A DNA stretch of 64,000 bases from JAXLVB01 sp046329195 (GTDB lineage: Bacteria; Bacteroidota; Bacteroidia; Cytophagales; Spirosomataceae), in assembly GCA_046329195.1 (NCBI GenBank), contig JAXLVB010000001.1, positions 868,001 to 932,000 of the forward strand, written 5' to 3'. The notes beneath the pieces are model-generated. The model saw only the letters and a list, made by a program, of their open reading frames with translations. It was not told the origin of the DNA and ran no database searches. This document shows, piece by piece, positions 16,890 to 26,767 of the stretch; within the stretch, counting starts at the first letter, position 1; each line of letters begins with the position of its first letter. The position numbers and the translations under genes were made by a program.

Positions 16890-18821
16890 TTAATGAAAAA
16901 CAGGGGTTAATACTAATTCATGAACAGCCCTAGCAATGCCTTCTGGGTCAAACCCACATTCACGATGTAGTTCAAGTTGTTCGCCATGCTCAACGATGGC
17001 ATCTGGAATGCCAAGTCGTTTTACTTTGGCCATATATCCGTGGTTTGCCATAAATTCAATTACTGCCGAACCAAACCCTCCCATAACACAGCCGTCTTCT
17101 ACAGTAATAATCTTATCAAATTGTAAGAATATTTCGTGCAGTAGCGCTTCGTCGAGTGGCTTTACAAAGCGCATATCGTAGTGGGCAGGCGAAATATTGT
17201 GTATTTCGAGTAGTTGACAAGTTTTATCAATATAATTGCCGATGTGTCCAATTGTAAGGATAGCAACTTCCTGACCATCACGAACTTTCCGACCTTTACC
17301 AATCTCAATTTTCTCGAATGGGGTTTTCCAGTCAGGCATTACACCTTCACCACGTGGATAACGAATCGTAAACGATTGTTTAGTTTGTTGAACTTCTGCT
17401 GACTGAGCTGTAAACATCATATTGCGAAGTTCTTGCTCATTCATAGGAGCAGCCACAATCATATTCGGAATACAGCGCATATACGCTATATCATAAGCAC
17501 CATGGTGGGTAGGACCATCGGCACCAGCAAAACCCGCTCGGTCTAAGCAAAAAACCACTGGAAGTTCTTGAATACAAACGTCATGAACGACTTGGTCGTA
17601 GGCTCTTTGCATAAATGTGGAGTAGATATTACAAAAAACCGTCAACCCTTGTGTAGCCATCCCAGCCGAGAATGTAACAGCATGTTGTTCGGCTATTCCT
17701 ACATCAAAGGCTCGTTCAGGAAATGCCTTCATCAAAAGGTTCATCGAAGACCCCGACGGCATAGCAGGAGTTACACCTACAATCTTTGGATTAAGCCCTG
17801 CCAATTCGACCAAGGTATGTCCAAAAACGTCTTGATACTTAGGTGGCTGGGGTTTATCAATTACTTTTTTGAAGATTTCACCCGTTATTTTATCAAATTT
17901 ACCGGGGGCATGCCATTTGGTTTGGTCTTTTTCGGCGGGTGCATACCCTTTACCTTTTACTGTAACACAGTGGAGTATTTTAGGACCAGGAATATCCTTT
18001 AAATCTTTTAATACTTCAACCAAATGTTCGATGTCATGGCCATCAATTGGACCGAAGTAACGGAGGTTTAGAGCCTCAAATAAGTTGCTCTTTTTCAGTA
18101 AAGTAGCCTTCAATCCATCTTCAATTCTTGATACAATCTCACGAGCACTTTTGCCAAACTGGCTCATTTTACCCAACAGATTCCATACTTCTTCTTTCAC
18201 CTTGTTGTAGGTATGCGAAGTAGTTATATCAGTAAGGTAGTCTTTTAGCGCCCCAACGTTGGGGTCTATACTCATGCAATTGTCGTTCAGAACAATAAGC
18301 AAGTTTAAGTCTTGTAGCGAACCTGCATGATTCATACCCTCAAACGCCAAGCCTGCCGTCATGGCACCATCGCCAATTACTGCAATATGCTGCCGCTCAG
18401 GATGACCATTATGCTGTGAACCAACAGCCATACCAACTGCCGCAGAGATAGAAGTAGAGGAGTGGCCTACACCAAAGGTGTCGTAGGGACTTTCTTTACG
18501 CTTTGGAAAGCCAGAAAGCCCACCATAAAAACGATTTGTGTGAAATTTGTCCCGTCTGCCAGTGAGTATCTTGTGCCCATAAGCTTGGTGGCCAACATCC
18601 CAAACGAGCTGATCATCAGGAGTATTAAAGGCATAATGCAACGCAACAGTAAGCTCAACTACGCCTAAACTCGCCCCAAAATGCCCACCGTAGATGGAAA
18701 CATTGTCAACAATGAACTGACGAAGTTCGGCACAAACTTCAAAAAGCTGAGATTTGTCCAATTTCCGTAGGTCATCGGGCGAATTAATGTTAGATAATAA
18801 TTTTCCTGGAGTAATGAGCAT
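16890..18821 (-). CDS. dxs: 1-deoxy-D-xylulose-5-phosphate synthase
   Basis: 643 residues. First enzyme of the MEP isoprenoid pathway, joining pyruvate and glyceraldehyde 3-phosphate with thiamine diphosphate. Seen: the TPP/Mg motif GDGAMTAGLAFEGMNHAG followed by LNDNCMSIDPNVG, the transketolase pyrimidine-binding domain with CLDRAGFAGADGPTHHGAYD, and the C-terminal transketolase domain. The ATG at 18821 starts MLITPGKLLSNINSPDDLR, the usual beginning of this family; the 13 residues of the longer frame are rejected. Preceded by a possible promoter at 18918-18925. Confidence 0.96.
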   Translation of the reverse strand: MLITPGKLLSNINSPDDLRKLDKSQLFEVCAELRQFIVDNVSIYGGHFGASLGVVELTVALHYAFNTPDDQLVWDVGHQAYGHKILTGRRDKFHTNRFYGGLSGFPKRKESPYDTFGVGHSSTSISAAVGMAVGSQHNGHPERQHIAVIGDGAMTAGLAFEGMNHAGSLQDLNLLIVLNDNCMSIDPNVGALKDYLTDITTSHTYNKVKEEVWNLLGKMSQFGKSAREIVSRIEDGLKATLLKKSNLFEALNLRYFGPIDGHDIEHLVEVLKDLKDIPGPKILHCVTVKGKGYAPAEKDQTKWHAPGKFDKITGEIFKKVIDKPQPPKYQDVFGHTLVELAGLNPKIVGVTPAMPSGSSMNLLMKAFPERAFDVGIAEQHAVTFSAGMATQGLTVFCNIYSTFMQRAYDQVVHDVCIQELPVVFCLDRAGFAGADGPTHHGAYDIAYMRCIPNMIVAAPMNEQELRNMMFTAQSAEVQQTKQSFTIRYPRGEGVMPDWKTPFEKIEIGKGRKVRDGQEVAILTIGHIGNYIDKTCQLLEIHNISPAHYDMRFVKPLDEALLHEIFLQFDKIITVEDGCVMGGFGSAVIEFMANHGYMAKVKRLGIPDAIVEHGEQLELHRECGFDPEGIARAVHELVLTPVFH

Positions 18822-18917
18822 GGTTACGACAGCTAAGGAGAATGATAGATTAACTACCAAGACTCACATTTTGTTTTGGTTTTATGCAACCAACGTTAAA
18901 TGTATGAAAAACAGGGG

Positions 18918-18925
18918 CAAAAATA
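18918..18925 (-). promoter_or_regulatory. Possible -7 promoter element of dxs
   Basis: Reads TATTTTTG (then C) on the minus strand, a match to TAnnTTTG, about 95 bases before the dxs start. No clear TTG at the -33 position. Confidence 0.4.
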
Positions 18926-19023
18926 CAAATTTTGTTCTTTGACAGCTAAATTACGGAAAAGGTTCGAGGAAAGAGGTGTATTAGGTATTAATAAATCAAC
19001 CAAGTGATAATTGGAAGAGAATG

Positions 19024-19929
19024 TTATTTTTTTTGACTGGCTTTAAAAAGTTTTTGTTTTTCTTCTCGGGTAAGACTTTCATAACCTGATTTTGAGATTT
19101 TATCCAAAATAGCATCTACTTCTTCTTCGTCTGGAAAATCGTTTTCAGAAGTATAGTTATAAGTAGTCTTGCTTTGAGACCGATAGGTCACTCGCATGGA
19201 AGTGCGGCGAGGTGGCGGCGAAAAAAACTTTTTGAAAAAGTTAAGTACAGTATCAATAGGGCCACCCAAATCAATGCCTTTTTTCCGAAAACGAATATAA
19301 ATAAAGCCAATCAAGGCACCGCTTACGTGAGCCATGTTTCCTCCTGCATTGGGTCCAACTAATTGAATCCAAGAAAGAATCAGATAAAAAAACGCAATGT
19401 AAATGATACGAATTGGTCCAAAAAATAGCAAAATGAAGGTATAATGAGGCAGTAGAGTTGCCGCCCCAAACACTACTGCAAAAACAGCTCCTGATGCTCC
19501 AAGCATCCATGACGATGCAATGTCTTTACTAAAATAAGGGATAAGGTTGTATAAACCAATGTAAGTAAGTCCACCAACGATGCCTCCCAAAATATACAGA
19601 TTAATCAAACTGCGGCTGCCAATGTATTCCTGAACCAGAGTCCCAAACCAATACAAAAACAGCATATTGAAGAGAATATGAAAAGGATTTTCGTGGGTGA
19701 AAAAGTACGTAATTAGCGTCCAAGGCTTAAATACCAGTTTCACTAAAGAGGCAGGAATGGTCAGTTGATTCAAAATCGTATCATAAATCGCCCGGTTTCC
19801 TGAGAGTGTCAGAATAACTTGAAGCAGAATAAGGCACAAAAACACAACGATATTAATGAGAATCAACTGCACCAAGCCATTGTTAGGCTTGGAAAAAGCA
19901 TCTCGAAAATCGTCATAAATACCTGCCAT
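19024..19929 (-). CDS. Rhomboid family intramembrane serine protease, first of two
   Basis: 301 residues with six or so membrane segments. Catalytic serine motif LGASGAVFAV and catalytic histidine motif NMAHVSGALIGF are both present, as are the N-terminal HENPFHILFNMLFLYWFG residues of the rhomboid fold. A hydrophilic C-terminal tail of about 70 residues ending with an acidic helix (SENDFPDEEEVDAILDKIS) extends into the cytoplasm. It lies 19 bases downstream of a second rhomboid gene, in the same direction, so they are co-transcribed. Confidence 0.9.
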   Translation of the reverse strand: MAGIYDDFRDAFSKPNNGLVQLILINIVVFLCLILLQVILTLSGNRAIYDTILNQLTIPASLVKLVFKPWTLITYFFTHENPFHILFNMLFLYWFGTLVQEYIGSRSLINLYILGGIVGGLTYIGLYNLIPYFSKDIASSWMLGASGAVFAVVFGAATLLPHYTFILLFFGPIRIIYIAFFYLILSWIQLVGPNAGGNMAHVSGALIGFIYIRFRKKGIDLGGPIDTVLNFFKKFFSPPPRRTSMRVTYRSQSKTTYNYTSENDFPDEEEVDAILDKISKSGYESLTREEKQKLFKASQKK

Positions 19930-19948
19930 TGTCTTAAAATAAATGCCG

Positions 19949-20743
19949 TTAATAAAAATTGTTCCGCTGTGAACTCCAGTATCTTACAAGAATAACTGCA
20001 AATAACATACCACCAATGTGAGCAAAATGCGCTACATTATCACCGGCACTCCGTTGTATTCCTGCATATAACTCATAACCGCCATATAAAATTACAAAAT
20101 ATTTTGCTTTTATAGGGAACGGAAAAAATAAAAGCATCAATTCGGTATTAGGAAATAAAAGTCCAAATGCCATCAGAATACCAAAGATAGCGCCCGATGC
20201 ACCAACCATGGGTAAATTTTCTTGCTGTGAAAAATACTGCTTTACAAAACTCGTACTCTCCGATATATAGCTTTGATTGGTGGGATTTTTACGGAAAGAC
20301 TCTAAAAAATCATAGTTTTCAGTAAAAAACCACTTAACATACTTGTTTACAAAACTTACGAAACCATCATAACCCGGGTTTTGAAGATAGACCTCAGTAG
20401 CTGCTTGGAGCTTTGAAACTTCGTAGTAGTTGACAGCAGAATAAAGTATTCCGGCACCAATACCGGTAAATAAATAAAAGAAAAGAAAGCGTTTGGGCTT
20501 CCAAAGGTACTCTAAAAGTGGCCCAAACATAAAAAGCCCAAACATATTGCTGAGCAAATGACCAAAGCCTCCATGCAAAAACATGTGAGTGAGCAGCTGA
20601 TGAGGCATAAAACTTGGGCCTTTGATGTAATGCAAGCCAAACCAATAGGTAATGAGGTCATTGTTAAAAAGGCTTTGCAGTACAAAAACCAGTACGTTAA
20701 TTAAAAGTAAAGTTCTAACGACTGGGGTGAGATTGTTCATCAT
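19949..20743 (-). CDS. Rhomboid family intramembrane serine protease, second of two
   Basis: 264 residues. Has HMFLHGGFGHLLSNMFGLFMFG (conserved His/Asn of the fold), the serine motif GASGAIFGIL, and the histidine motif HFAHIGGMLFAV. A luminal insertion of about 60 residues between the first helices (near residues 105-165) is longer than in the neighbouring paralogue. Substrate unknown. Located between mutL and the first rhomboid gene, 45 bases after the mutL stop, so the three genes may form an operon. Confidence 0.9.
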   Translation of the reverse strand: MMNNLTPVVRTLLLINVLVFVLQSLFNNDLITYWFGLHYIKGPSFMPHQLLTHMFLHGGFGHLLSNMFGLFMFGPLLEYLWKPKRFLFFYLFTGIGAGILYSAVNYYEVSKLQAATEVYLQNPGYDGFVSFVNKYVKWFFTENYDFLESFRKNPTNQSYISESTSFVKQYFSQQENLPMVGASGAIFGILMAFGLLFPNTELMLLFFPFPIKAKYFVILYGGYELYAGIQRSAGDNVAHFAHIGGMLFAVILVRYWSSQRNNFY

Positions 20744-20788
20744 TTTAAAAATATTTTTGACGCCACACCGTGCTACAGCGTAGTAAAA

Positions 20789-22666
20789 CTACTTAAAAAG
20801 CCCTGCTATTTTTTCCAAACTCAATATAGACAGGGTTGGTTCGCCACTTGGCGTAAAATTTGGATTTGAAGAAGCAAAAAGCTGGTCAACCAGCATATTC
20901 ATTTCAGGAATTGATAAAGGTGTGGTATATCGAGCAGCCGACCGTTTGGCAAACGAACGAGCGAGGTTTTCTCGACGATCTAATTTCAACTCATGGCTAA
21001 AAAGCTTAAATTGCTCAATAAGCCCTTCAAAGAGATTTTGCTCATTTTCGTCATGTACATCCGCAGGGATACCTTGAACCAAAATAGTATTGTGACCAAT
21101 TTCAGTAAACATAAACCCAAGTGCTCGAATTTCTTCTTGTACCTCTAAAACCAATTGAAAATCAACAGGATTGAATACAATCGTTTTAGGAAACAGTAAT
21201 TGCTGCGAAGCTCCGTTATGTTTTTCTAGCACATGTATGTACTTGTCATAAAGGATACGTTCATAAGCAGCTTTCTTGTCAATAATCAGCATACCAGACT
21301 TAACTGGCGAAATAACATACCGATTATGAATCTGAAAAGTAGTACGTTCAGTATCTTCCCAAAAGTCGGGCTCAATCTTTGTTGCAAGTTGATTTGCCTT
21401 ACTCTGAAACGTAATACTCGATTGCTCAGGCTGAAAAACTTCCTCAAAATCAAATGGAAACGATTCTTGTGGAGTAGTTTTGACTGGCTTTTCAAAGTCA
21501 GAACCCAGCCCCTCATACAGTTTTGACCAACTAGTCAAGTTCGATTTTTCTAGAGGTGTTTTTTCTTGAGAAAAATTGAAATCCGATGTACTAGAAGACT
21601 CAGTTTTGGGTGAAGTAAACGTAAAACTTGAGGGAATAAAGTTCACGTCTGCATCAAAATCAATGGTCGGTGGTAAATTATACGAATTCATCACCTTGCG
21701 CACTGCGGCTTGTACGATAGCATAAACAGAACGCTCATCATCAAACTTAATTTCTGTTTTGGTTGGATGAACGTTGATATCAATGTGTGCAGGGTCAATT
21801 TCTAAAAACAAAACATAAAAAGGGTGAGTATTCTCGGCAATCAGCCCCTCAAAGGCACTCAACACCGCATGATGAAGATAGTTGTGGCGGATGTAACGAT
21901 TATTGACAAAGAAAAACTGTTCTCCACGAGTTTTTTTTGCCGAGGAAGGTTTCCCTATATAACCCGAAATGGCGACATAAGGCGTATCTTCTTGGCAAGC
22001 ACCAAGTTGTTCACGATAGTTTTTGCCAAATAAATCTACAATGCGCCGACTCAACTTACCAGCTGGTAAATTATATACTTCTAAGTCATTATGATGTAAC
22101 GTAAAGGTAACTTCAGGATGAGCCAGCGAAACCCGTTGAAATTCATCAAGAATATGACGCATTTCGACAGGATTTGACTTTAAGAAGTTGCGACGTGCGG
22201 GTACGTTAAAAAATAAATTTTTAACTTGAATGTTAGTTCCACTGTTGGCAGCCACCGTCTCTTGTTGTTTGAGTTCGGAGCCTTCAATACGAAGCAAGAT
22301 ACCCAACTCGTCAGCAGAGCGTCGGGTACGCATTTCGACCTGAGCCACAGCAGCTATGGAGGCCAATGCCTCGCCCCGAAAGCCCATCGTTCTGATTCTG
22401 AAAAGGTCGTCAGCGGTTCTAATTTTAGAGGTAGCATGACGCTCAAAGCTCATGCGTGCGTCGGTTTCGGACATACCGATTCCGTCGTCAATGACCTGAA
22501 TCAGTACTTTGCCAGCCTCTTTTATAATTACTTGTATGCTTTTTGCTTGGGCATCAATTGAATTTTCCAACAATTCTTTAATGACCGAAGCAGGCCGTTG
22601 CACGACCTCGCCTGCCGCAATTTGATTGGCAATAGAGTCAGGAAGTAGTTGGATAATATCTTGCAT
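20789..22666 (-). CDS. mutL: DNA mismatch repair protein MutL
   Basis: 625 residues. GHKL ATPase half intact: ELLENSIDA, IDDGIGM, TMGFRGEALASIAAV, and the transducer part with HPTKTEIKF. The C-terminal dimerisation half is present, but the metal-binding motifs of the latent endonuclease look lost: DQHA-x2-E-x4-E reads DKKAAYERILYD, the ACR motif reads AKRSAARY, and CPHGRP reads TPSGEP. An endonuclease-less MutL would need another nicking route for repair. The ATG at 22666 is chosen over the GTG three bases upstream. Possible operon with the two rhomboid genes. Confidence 0.93.
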   Translation of the reverse strand: MQDIIQLLPDSIANQIAAGEVVQRPASVIKELLENSIDAQAKSIQVIIKEAGKVLIQVIDDGIGMSETDARMSFERHATSKIRTADDLFRIRTMGFRGEALASIAAVAQVEMRTRRSADELGILLRIEGSELKQQETVAANSGTNIQVKNLFFNVPARRNFLKSNPVEMRHILDEFQRVSLAHPEVTFTLHHNDLEVYNLPAGKLSRRIVDLFGKNYREQLGACQEDTPYVAISGYIGKPSSAKKTRGEQFFFVNNRYIRHNYLHHAVLSAFEGLIAENTHPFYVLFLEIDPAHIDINVHPTKTEIKFDDERSVYAIVQAAVRKVMNSYNLPPTIDFDADVNFIPSSFTFTSPKTESSSTSDFNFSQEKTPLEKSNLTSWSKLYEGLGSDFEKPVKTTPQESFPFDFEEVFQPEQSSITFQSKANQLATKIEPDFWEDTERTTFQIHNRYVISPVKSGMLIIDKKAAYERILYDKYIHVLEKHNGASQQLLFPKTIVFNPVDFQLVLEVQEEIRALGFMFTEIGHNTILVQGIPADVHDENEQNLFEGLIEQFKLFSHELKLDRRENLARSFAKRSAARYTTPLSIPEMNMLVDQLFASSNPNFTPSGEPTLSILSLEKIAGLFK

Positions 22667-22897
22667 CACCTAATCAACGACCAATCTGGTCAATTTGTCA
22701 CCATTCTTACCGCAATTACGCACAAATATCACCCAAAATCAAGGAAAATGTGCATAGGGCTATAACACGAAACAAAGTAAAATGATTTAAAAAAAATTGA
22801 AAAACAGTAGGTTAGGTACTTGCAACATTAAAGAGAAATTTTGATTTTTGTTTGCAATCGAGCTTTTGTATAAAAACCCAGAACCATCCTTGAATCT

Positions 22898-25855
22898 ATG
22901 TTGCATCGTTTACTGTTTGTGTTGTTGTTTCTTTTTTCGACGGGATTGTATCGACAGTTGCATGAATCTACTGAGCGTAAAGTATTAGTTCCTGTTTATG
23001 AAAAACCATCTACTTTACAGGTTTTTTCGGCTTCGTCGTGGGCTGATAGTATTTTGAACACTTTGACCGATGAACAAAAAATCGGTCAGCTGTTTATGGT
23101 TTCGGCGTATTCAAGCGGAGTAGAGATGAATGCTTCTCGTATCGAAAAACTAATCAACGAATACAACATTGGGGGGGTAATTTATTTCAAGGGTGACCCG
23201 GTGGCGCAGGCCAATTTGACAAATCGCTACCAAAGTATTTCAAAAGTTCCCTTACTAATAGGAGCCGATGCCGAGTGGGGTTTGGGTATGCGCTTAGGAA
23301 GTGTGATGGACCTACCTCGGCACATGACCACAGGAGCCATAACAGACTTACGTCTTTCGTATGAGCTGGGGGTCGAAATCGCCAAACAACTCAAGCGGGT
23401 AGGTGTGCACGTAAATTTTGGACCAGTAGCTGATGTAAACAGTAATCCCAACAATCCGATTATTGGTCAGCGTTCGTTTGGAGAATCACCCGAAAACGTA
23501 GCTCGAAAAGGCATTGCCTTTATTAAAGGTATGCAGCATAATGGCATCATTGCTTGTGCCAAGCATTTTCCGGGTCATGGCGATACGCACGATGACTCTC
23601 ACTACAGCCTACCTGTTATTGCTCATAACCAAGAACGCCTCGAAAATGTAGAACTGTATCCATTTCGTCAAATGATTGCAGATAGCGTGATGGGTATTTT
23701 GGTGGGGCATTTGCAAGTACCTTATTATGATTCAAAGCCCGCTTCTGTTTCTGAGAAAATTGTGAAAGGGTTGCTTCGAGAAAACATGGGATTCCAAGGC
23801 TTGGTCTTTACCGATGCACTCAACATGCGAGGCATTACTCGTTCAACTCGGGTTGGCGATTTAGAACTACAAGCTCTTCAAGCAGGTAACGACGTATTGT
23901 TATGTCCTGAAAATGTACCAGAAGCGATTCGTAGGATAAAAGAAGCAGTAGTAGCTGGACAATTGCCCATAGAAGAAATCAATACTAAAGTACGTAAAAT
24001 TCTGCTTGCCAAAGCACACGTTGGTCTTCACCAATGGAAACCCATCGACCTCAACGGCGTATATCAAGATTTACATCAGTTTGAGGCAAAGTCATTAAAA
24101 CGACGCTTGTACGAAAACGCCGTAACGGTAGCTCGTAACGAGGAGAGCCTCTTACCTTTTAAGCATTTGGATACCACCAAGTTTATATCAGTGGCTATAG
24201 GTGAGCAGACGGGTAATCCTTTTCAAAAGACACTTAGCGAATACGCCTCGTTCAAGCATTTTGCTGTAAACAAATCAGTAGAAGCAGACCTTACCAGTAT
24301 TCTTTCGCAGGTAGAGCCATCGCAAGTGGTGATAGTTAGTTTGCATCAGATGAGCTATTCGCCTCGTCGAAATTTTGGAGTAGCTCGGTATGTACAAGAT
24401 TTCATAGCTCGCTTGCAAGAAAAAGCTCATGTGGTCTTGTGTGTGTTTGGGAGCCCCTATGCACTTCGGTCGTTTCCAGAAGTACCTACATTAGTTTGTG
24501 GTTATGAAGATGACGATGCCATGCAAACGGCCGTAGCTCAGGTGGTATTTGGAGCCATAGCCGCCAAAGGACAGTTGCCAGTAAGTGCCGGAATGATAAC
24601 AGCAGGCACAGGTATTAAATACGAAGCCCTCGGCCGCTTGGTAAGCGCCTTGCCCGAAGATGTTGGAATGAAATCGGAGAAATTAAAGGCTATCGATGAA
24701 ATTGTGAATCAGGCTATCACCGAAAGAGCCTTCCCGGGCTGCCAGGTATTAGTAGCTCGTAAAGGAAAGGTTATTTTCAAACGAAACTATGGCAAACTTA
24801 CCTATACAGCAGGTGAGCCTGTTTGGGATTATAATATTTATGATTTGGCCTCAGTCACCAAAGTAGCAGCAACGCTTCAGGCTATCATGCTTTTGCACGA
24901 ACGCAAAGCATTGGATATAAATGAAAAAGCCATCACCTATCTACCTGAGCTAAAAGGAACTAACAAAGAACAAATGGTCATCAGAGACCTATTGATGCAC
25001 CAAGCGGGTTTAGTGGCCTACATACCTTTTTGGGAGCGAACGGTTACTCGGTCTGAGTTTAAGCCTGAGTTTTATGCAAGTACCAAGCATGACCAATATT
25101 CGCTGTTGGTAGCTGATAGTCTGTATGCTGCGCCAGTAGTAAGAGACTCCGTGTGGAAATGGTTGATTAAGTCACCACTAACCAACAAACGGGAAAAAGA
25201 CGGCAAATTTGGGTATATCTACAGTGATTTGGGTCTGATTATGCTACAGCAAATTGTAGAACGAATCACCAGCCAGCCATTAGACATGTTTGTTCATCAG
25301 AACTTTTACGAACCGCTGGGAATGAGTCGAACGTCATTTAATCCATTAACACATGGATTCTTTAAAAATGAAGTTGCTCCTACCGAAAACGACAAGGCGT
25401 TCCGTCAGGTTGAGCTTAGAGGAACTGTACAAGATCAGCAAGCAGCTATGCTTGGAGGAGTGTCAGGTCATGCTGGGTTATTTAGTACGGCCAGCGATTT
25501 GGCCATTTTAATGCAAATGAATTTGCAGTTGGGTTATTACGGAGGGCATCGGTATTTTTTACCTTCTACGGTGCCGTTTTTCTCAAAAGAACAAACCAAT
25601 AGCAACCATAGAGGTTTAGGATGGGACCGTAAGCCAGAAAACGAAGACGGAAACAGTTATATTTCGCCCAAAACTTCATCGAGCGCATTTGGGCATTCGG
25701 GCTACACGGGCACCTTGGTATGGGCCGACCCCGAGAAAGAATTAGTGTTGATTTTCTTATCGAACCGAGTACACCCTTCAGCTTCTAACACCAAGATTAA
25801 CAGCTTGAAGGTGCGCCGTCGAGTGATGGATGCGGTGTATGAGGCGATGGAATAA
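22898..25855 (+). CDS. Bifunctional GH3 beta-N-acetylglucosaminidase / beta-lactamase-like serine hydrolase
   Basis: 985 residues. An N-terminal hydrophobic segment (LLFVLLFLFSTGLY) suggests export. Residues about 45-360 are a NagZ-like GH3 domain with CAKHFPGHGDTHDDSHY (His/Asp dyad) and the nucleophile motif LVFTDALNMRGI. A smaller GH3 C-terminal-like region follows, and from about 590 a class-C beta-lactamase/DD-peptidase fold with SVTK (catalytic Ser and Lys), YSDLG in the Tyr position, and HSGYTG in the KTG position. The fusion suggests combined trimming of murein sugars and peptides or amides. Such fusions are known in Bacteroidota. Confidence 0.9.
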   Translation: MLHRLLFVLLFLFSTGLYRQLHESTERKVLVPVYEKPSTLQVFSASSWADSILNTLTDEQKIGQLFMVSAYSSGVEMNASRIEKLINEYNIGGVIYFKGDPVAQANLTNRYQSISKVPLLIGADAEWGLGMRLGSVMDLPRHMTTGAITDLRLSYELGVEIAKQLKRVGVHVNFGPVADVNSNPNNPIIGQRSFGESPENVARKGIAFIKGMQHNGIIACAKHFPGHGDTHDDSHYSLPVIAHNQERLENVELYPFRQMIADSVMGILVGHLQVPYYDSKPASVSEKIVKGLLRENMGFQGLVFTDALNMRGITRSTRVGDLELQALQAGNDVLLCPENVPEAIRRIKEAVVAGQLPIEEINTKVRKILLAKAHVGLHQWKPIDLNGVYQDLHQFEAKSLKRRLYENAVTVARNEESLLPFKHLDTTKFISVAIGEQTGNPFQKTLSEYASFKHFAVNKSVEADLTSILSQVEPSQVVIVSLHQMSYSPRRNFGVARYVQDFIARLQEKAHVVLCVFGSPYALRSFPEVPTLVCGYEDDDAMQTAVAQVVFGAIAAKGQLPVSAGMITAGTGIKYEALGRLVSALPEDVGMKSEKLKAIDEIVNQAITERAFPGCQVLVARKGKVIFKRNYGKLTYTAGEPVWDYNIYDLASVTKVAATLQAIMLLHERKALDINEKAITYLPELKGTNKEQMVIRDLLMHQAGLVAYIPFWERTVTRSEFKPEFYASTKHDQYSLLVADSLYAAPVVRDSVWKWLIKSPLTNKREKDGKFGYIYSDLGLIMLQQIVERITSQPLDMFVHQNFYEPLGMSRTSFNPLTHGFFKNEVAPTENDKAFRQVELRGTVQDQQAAMLGGVSGHAGLFSTASDLAILMQMNLQLGYYGGHRYFLPSTVPFFSKEQTNSNHRGLGWDRKPENEDGNSYISPKTSSSAFGHSGYTGTLVWADPEKELVLIFLSNRVHPSASNTKINSLKVRRRVMDAVYEAME

Positions 25856-25862
25856 TAGGACG

Positions 25863-26225
25863 ATGAAAAAAGCGAGCCATTTAGAAATTGGACAAAAAGG
25901 AGAAGCCCTTGCCGCCGAATTGTTGGTGGGCAAGGGCTTTGTCATTATAGAAAAAAATTATCGTTTCAAAAAGGCTGAAATAGATTTAATCGCTCAAAAA
26001 GACAGCCTATTGGTATTTGTAGAAGTAAAAACTCGTACCAATGTTACTTTCGGAATGCCAGAGGAGTTTGTTTCAAAACACAAAATTCAACTCATTACAA
26101 TGGCAGCAGAAGAATACACTTACCAACACAAATGGCATCAAAGTATTCGCTTTGATATTGTGGCTGTGGTGGTCAAACCCAACGGCGAAACAGAAGTCGA
26201 GCACTTCGAGGATGCTTTTTACTAA
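25863..26225 (+). CDS. YraN family endonuclease-like protein (UPF0102)
   Basis: 120 residues from the ATG at 25863. The family pattern is clear: GQKGEALAAELLVGKGF, then IIEKNYRFKKAEIDLIAQKDSLLVFVEVKTRT, which carries the E-(x)n-D-(x)n-ExK arrangement of restriction-endonuclease-like folds, and VDVKHKIQ-like residues after it. Biological role of YraN is not settled. It follows the GH3 gene with a seven-base gap and ends five bases before the convergent ribH stop. Confidence 0.88.
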   Translation: MKKASHLEIGQKGEALAAELLVGKGFVIIEKNYRFKKAEIDLIAQKDSLLVFVEVKTRTNVTFGMPEEFVSKHKIQLITMAAEEYTYQHKWHQSIRFDIVAVVVKPNGETEVEHFEDAFY

Positions 26226-26229
26226 TTGC

Positions 26230-26724
26230 TTAGGCTTGAATAGCAAATTTAGTTCCGAGCATTTTTACAGCAGTAATAGCGGCTTCGTCTCCTTTATTGC
26301 CATGTTTTCCACCAGCACGGTCGAGTGCCTGCTGGAGAGTATCAGGCGTGAGCACTCCAAAAATAACAGGCTTATTATATTTGAGCGCTACTTCCGTAAT
26401 CCCCATTGCTACGGCTTGACAAATAAAATCAAAGTGGCGAGTTTCACCCTGAATCACGCAGCCAAGACAAATGACGGCATCAATCGCATCTTGTTGGGCA
26501 GCCCACTGGGCAGCAGTTGGTAGCTCAAAACTACCCGGCACATTGTATCGCAATACATTTTTGGGCAAAGCACCTGACTCAATCAGTGTTTTATAAGCAC
26601 CATCATACAAGGCTCCAGTTACTTGGTCGTTCCACTCGGCTACTATCAGCGCAAAGCGTTTGTCCGAAACAGTGATAAGACCTTCTGTCGAAAAATCACT
26701 AAGGTTTTTATTAATAGATGACAT
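26230..26724 (-). CDS. ribH: 6,7-dimethyl-8-ribityllumazine synthase
   Basis: 164 residues. Condenses 5-amino-6-ribitylaminouracil with dihydroxybutanone phosphate in riboflavin synthesis. Motifs: LIVAEWNDQVTGALYDGA, VPGSFELPTAAQ, LGCVIQGETRHFDFIC and PVIFGVLTPDTLQQALDRAGGKHGNKG, including the catalytic histidine of the RHxF/D region. The ATG at 26724 is preferred; the longer frame begins with TTG. No other rib gene is in the window and no FMN riboswitch was seen before it. Confidence 0.95.
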   Translation of the reverse strand: MSSINKNLSDFSTEGLITVSDKRFALIVAEWNDQVTGALYDGAYKTLIESGALPKNVLRYNVPGSFELPTAAQWAAQQDAIDAVICLGCVIQGETRHFDFICQAVAMGITEVALKYNKPVIFGVLTPDTLQQALDRAGGKHGNKGDEAAITAVKMLGTKFAIQA

Positions 26725-26767
26725 GGGTTCGGTGGGGATGAATATAAATGGGTGGTTTGAAATCAAA

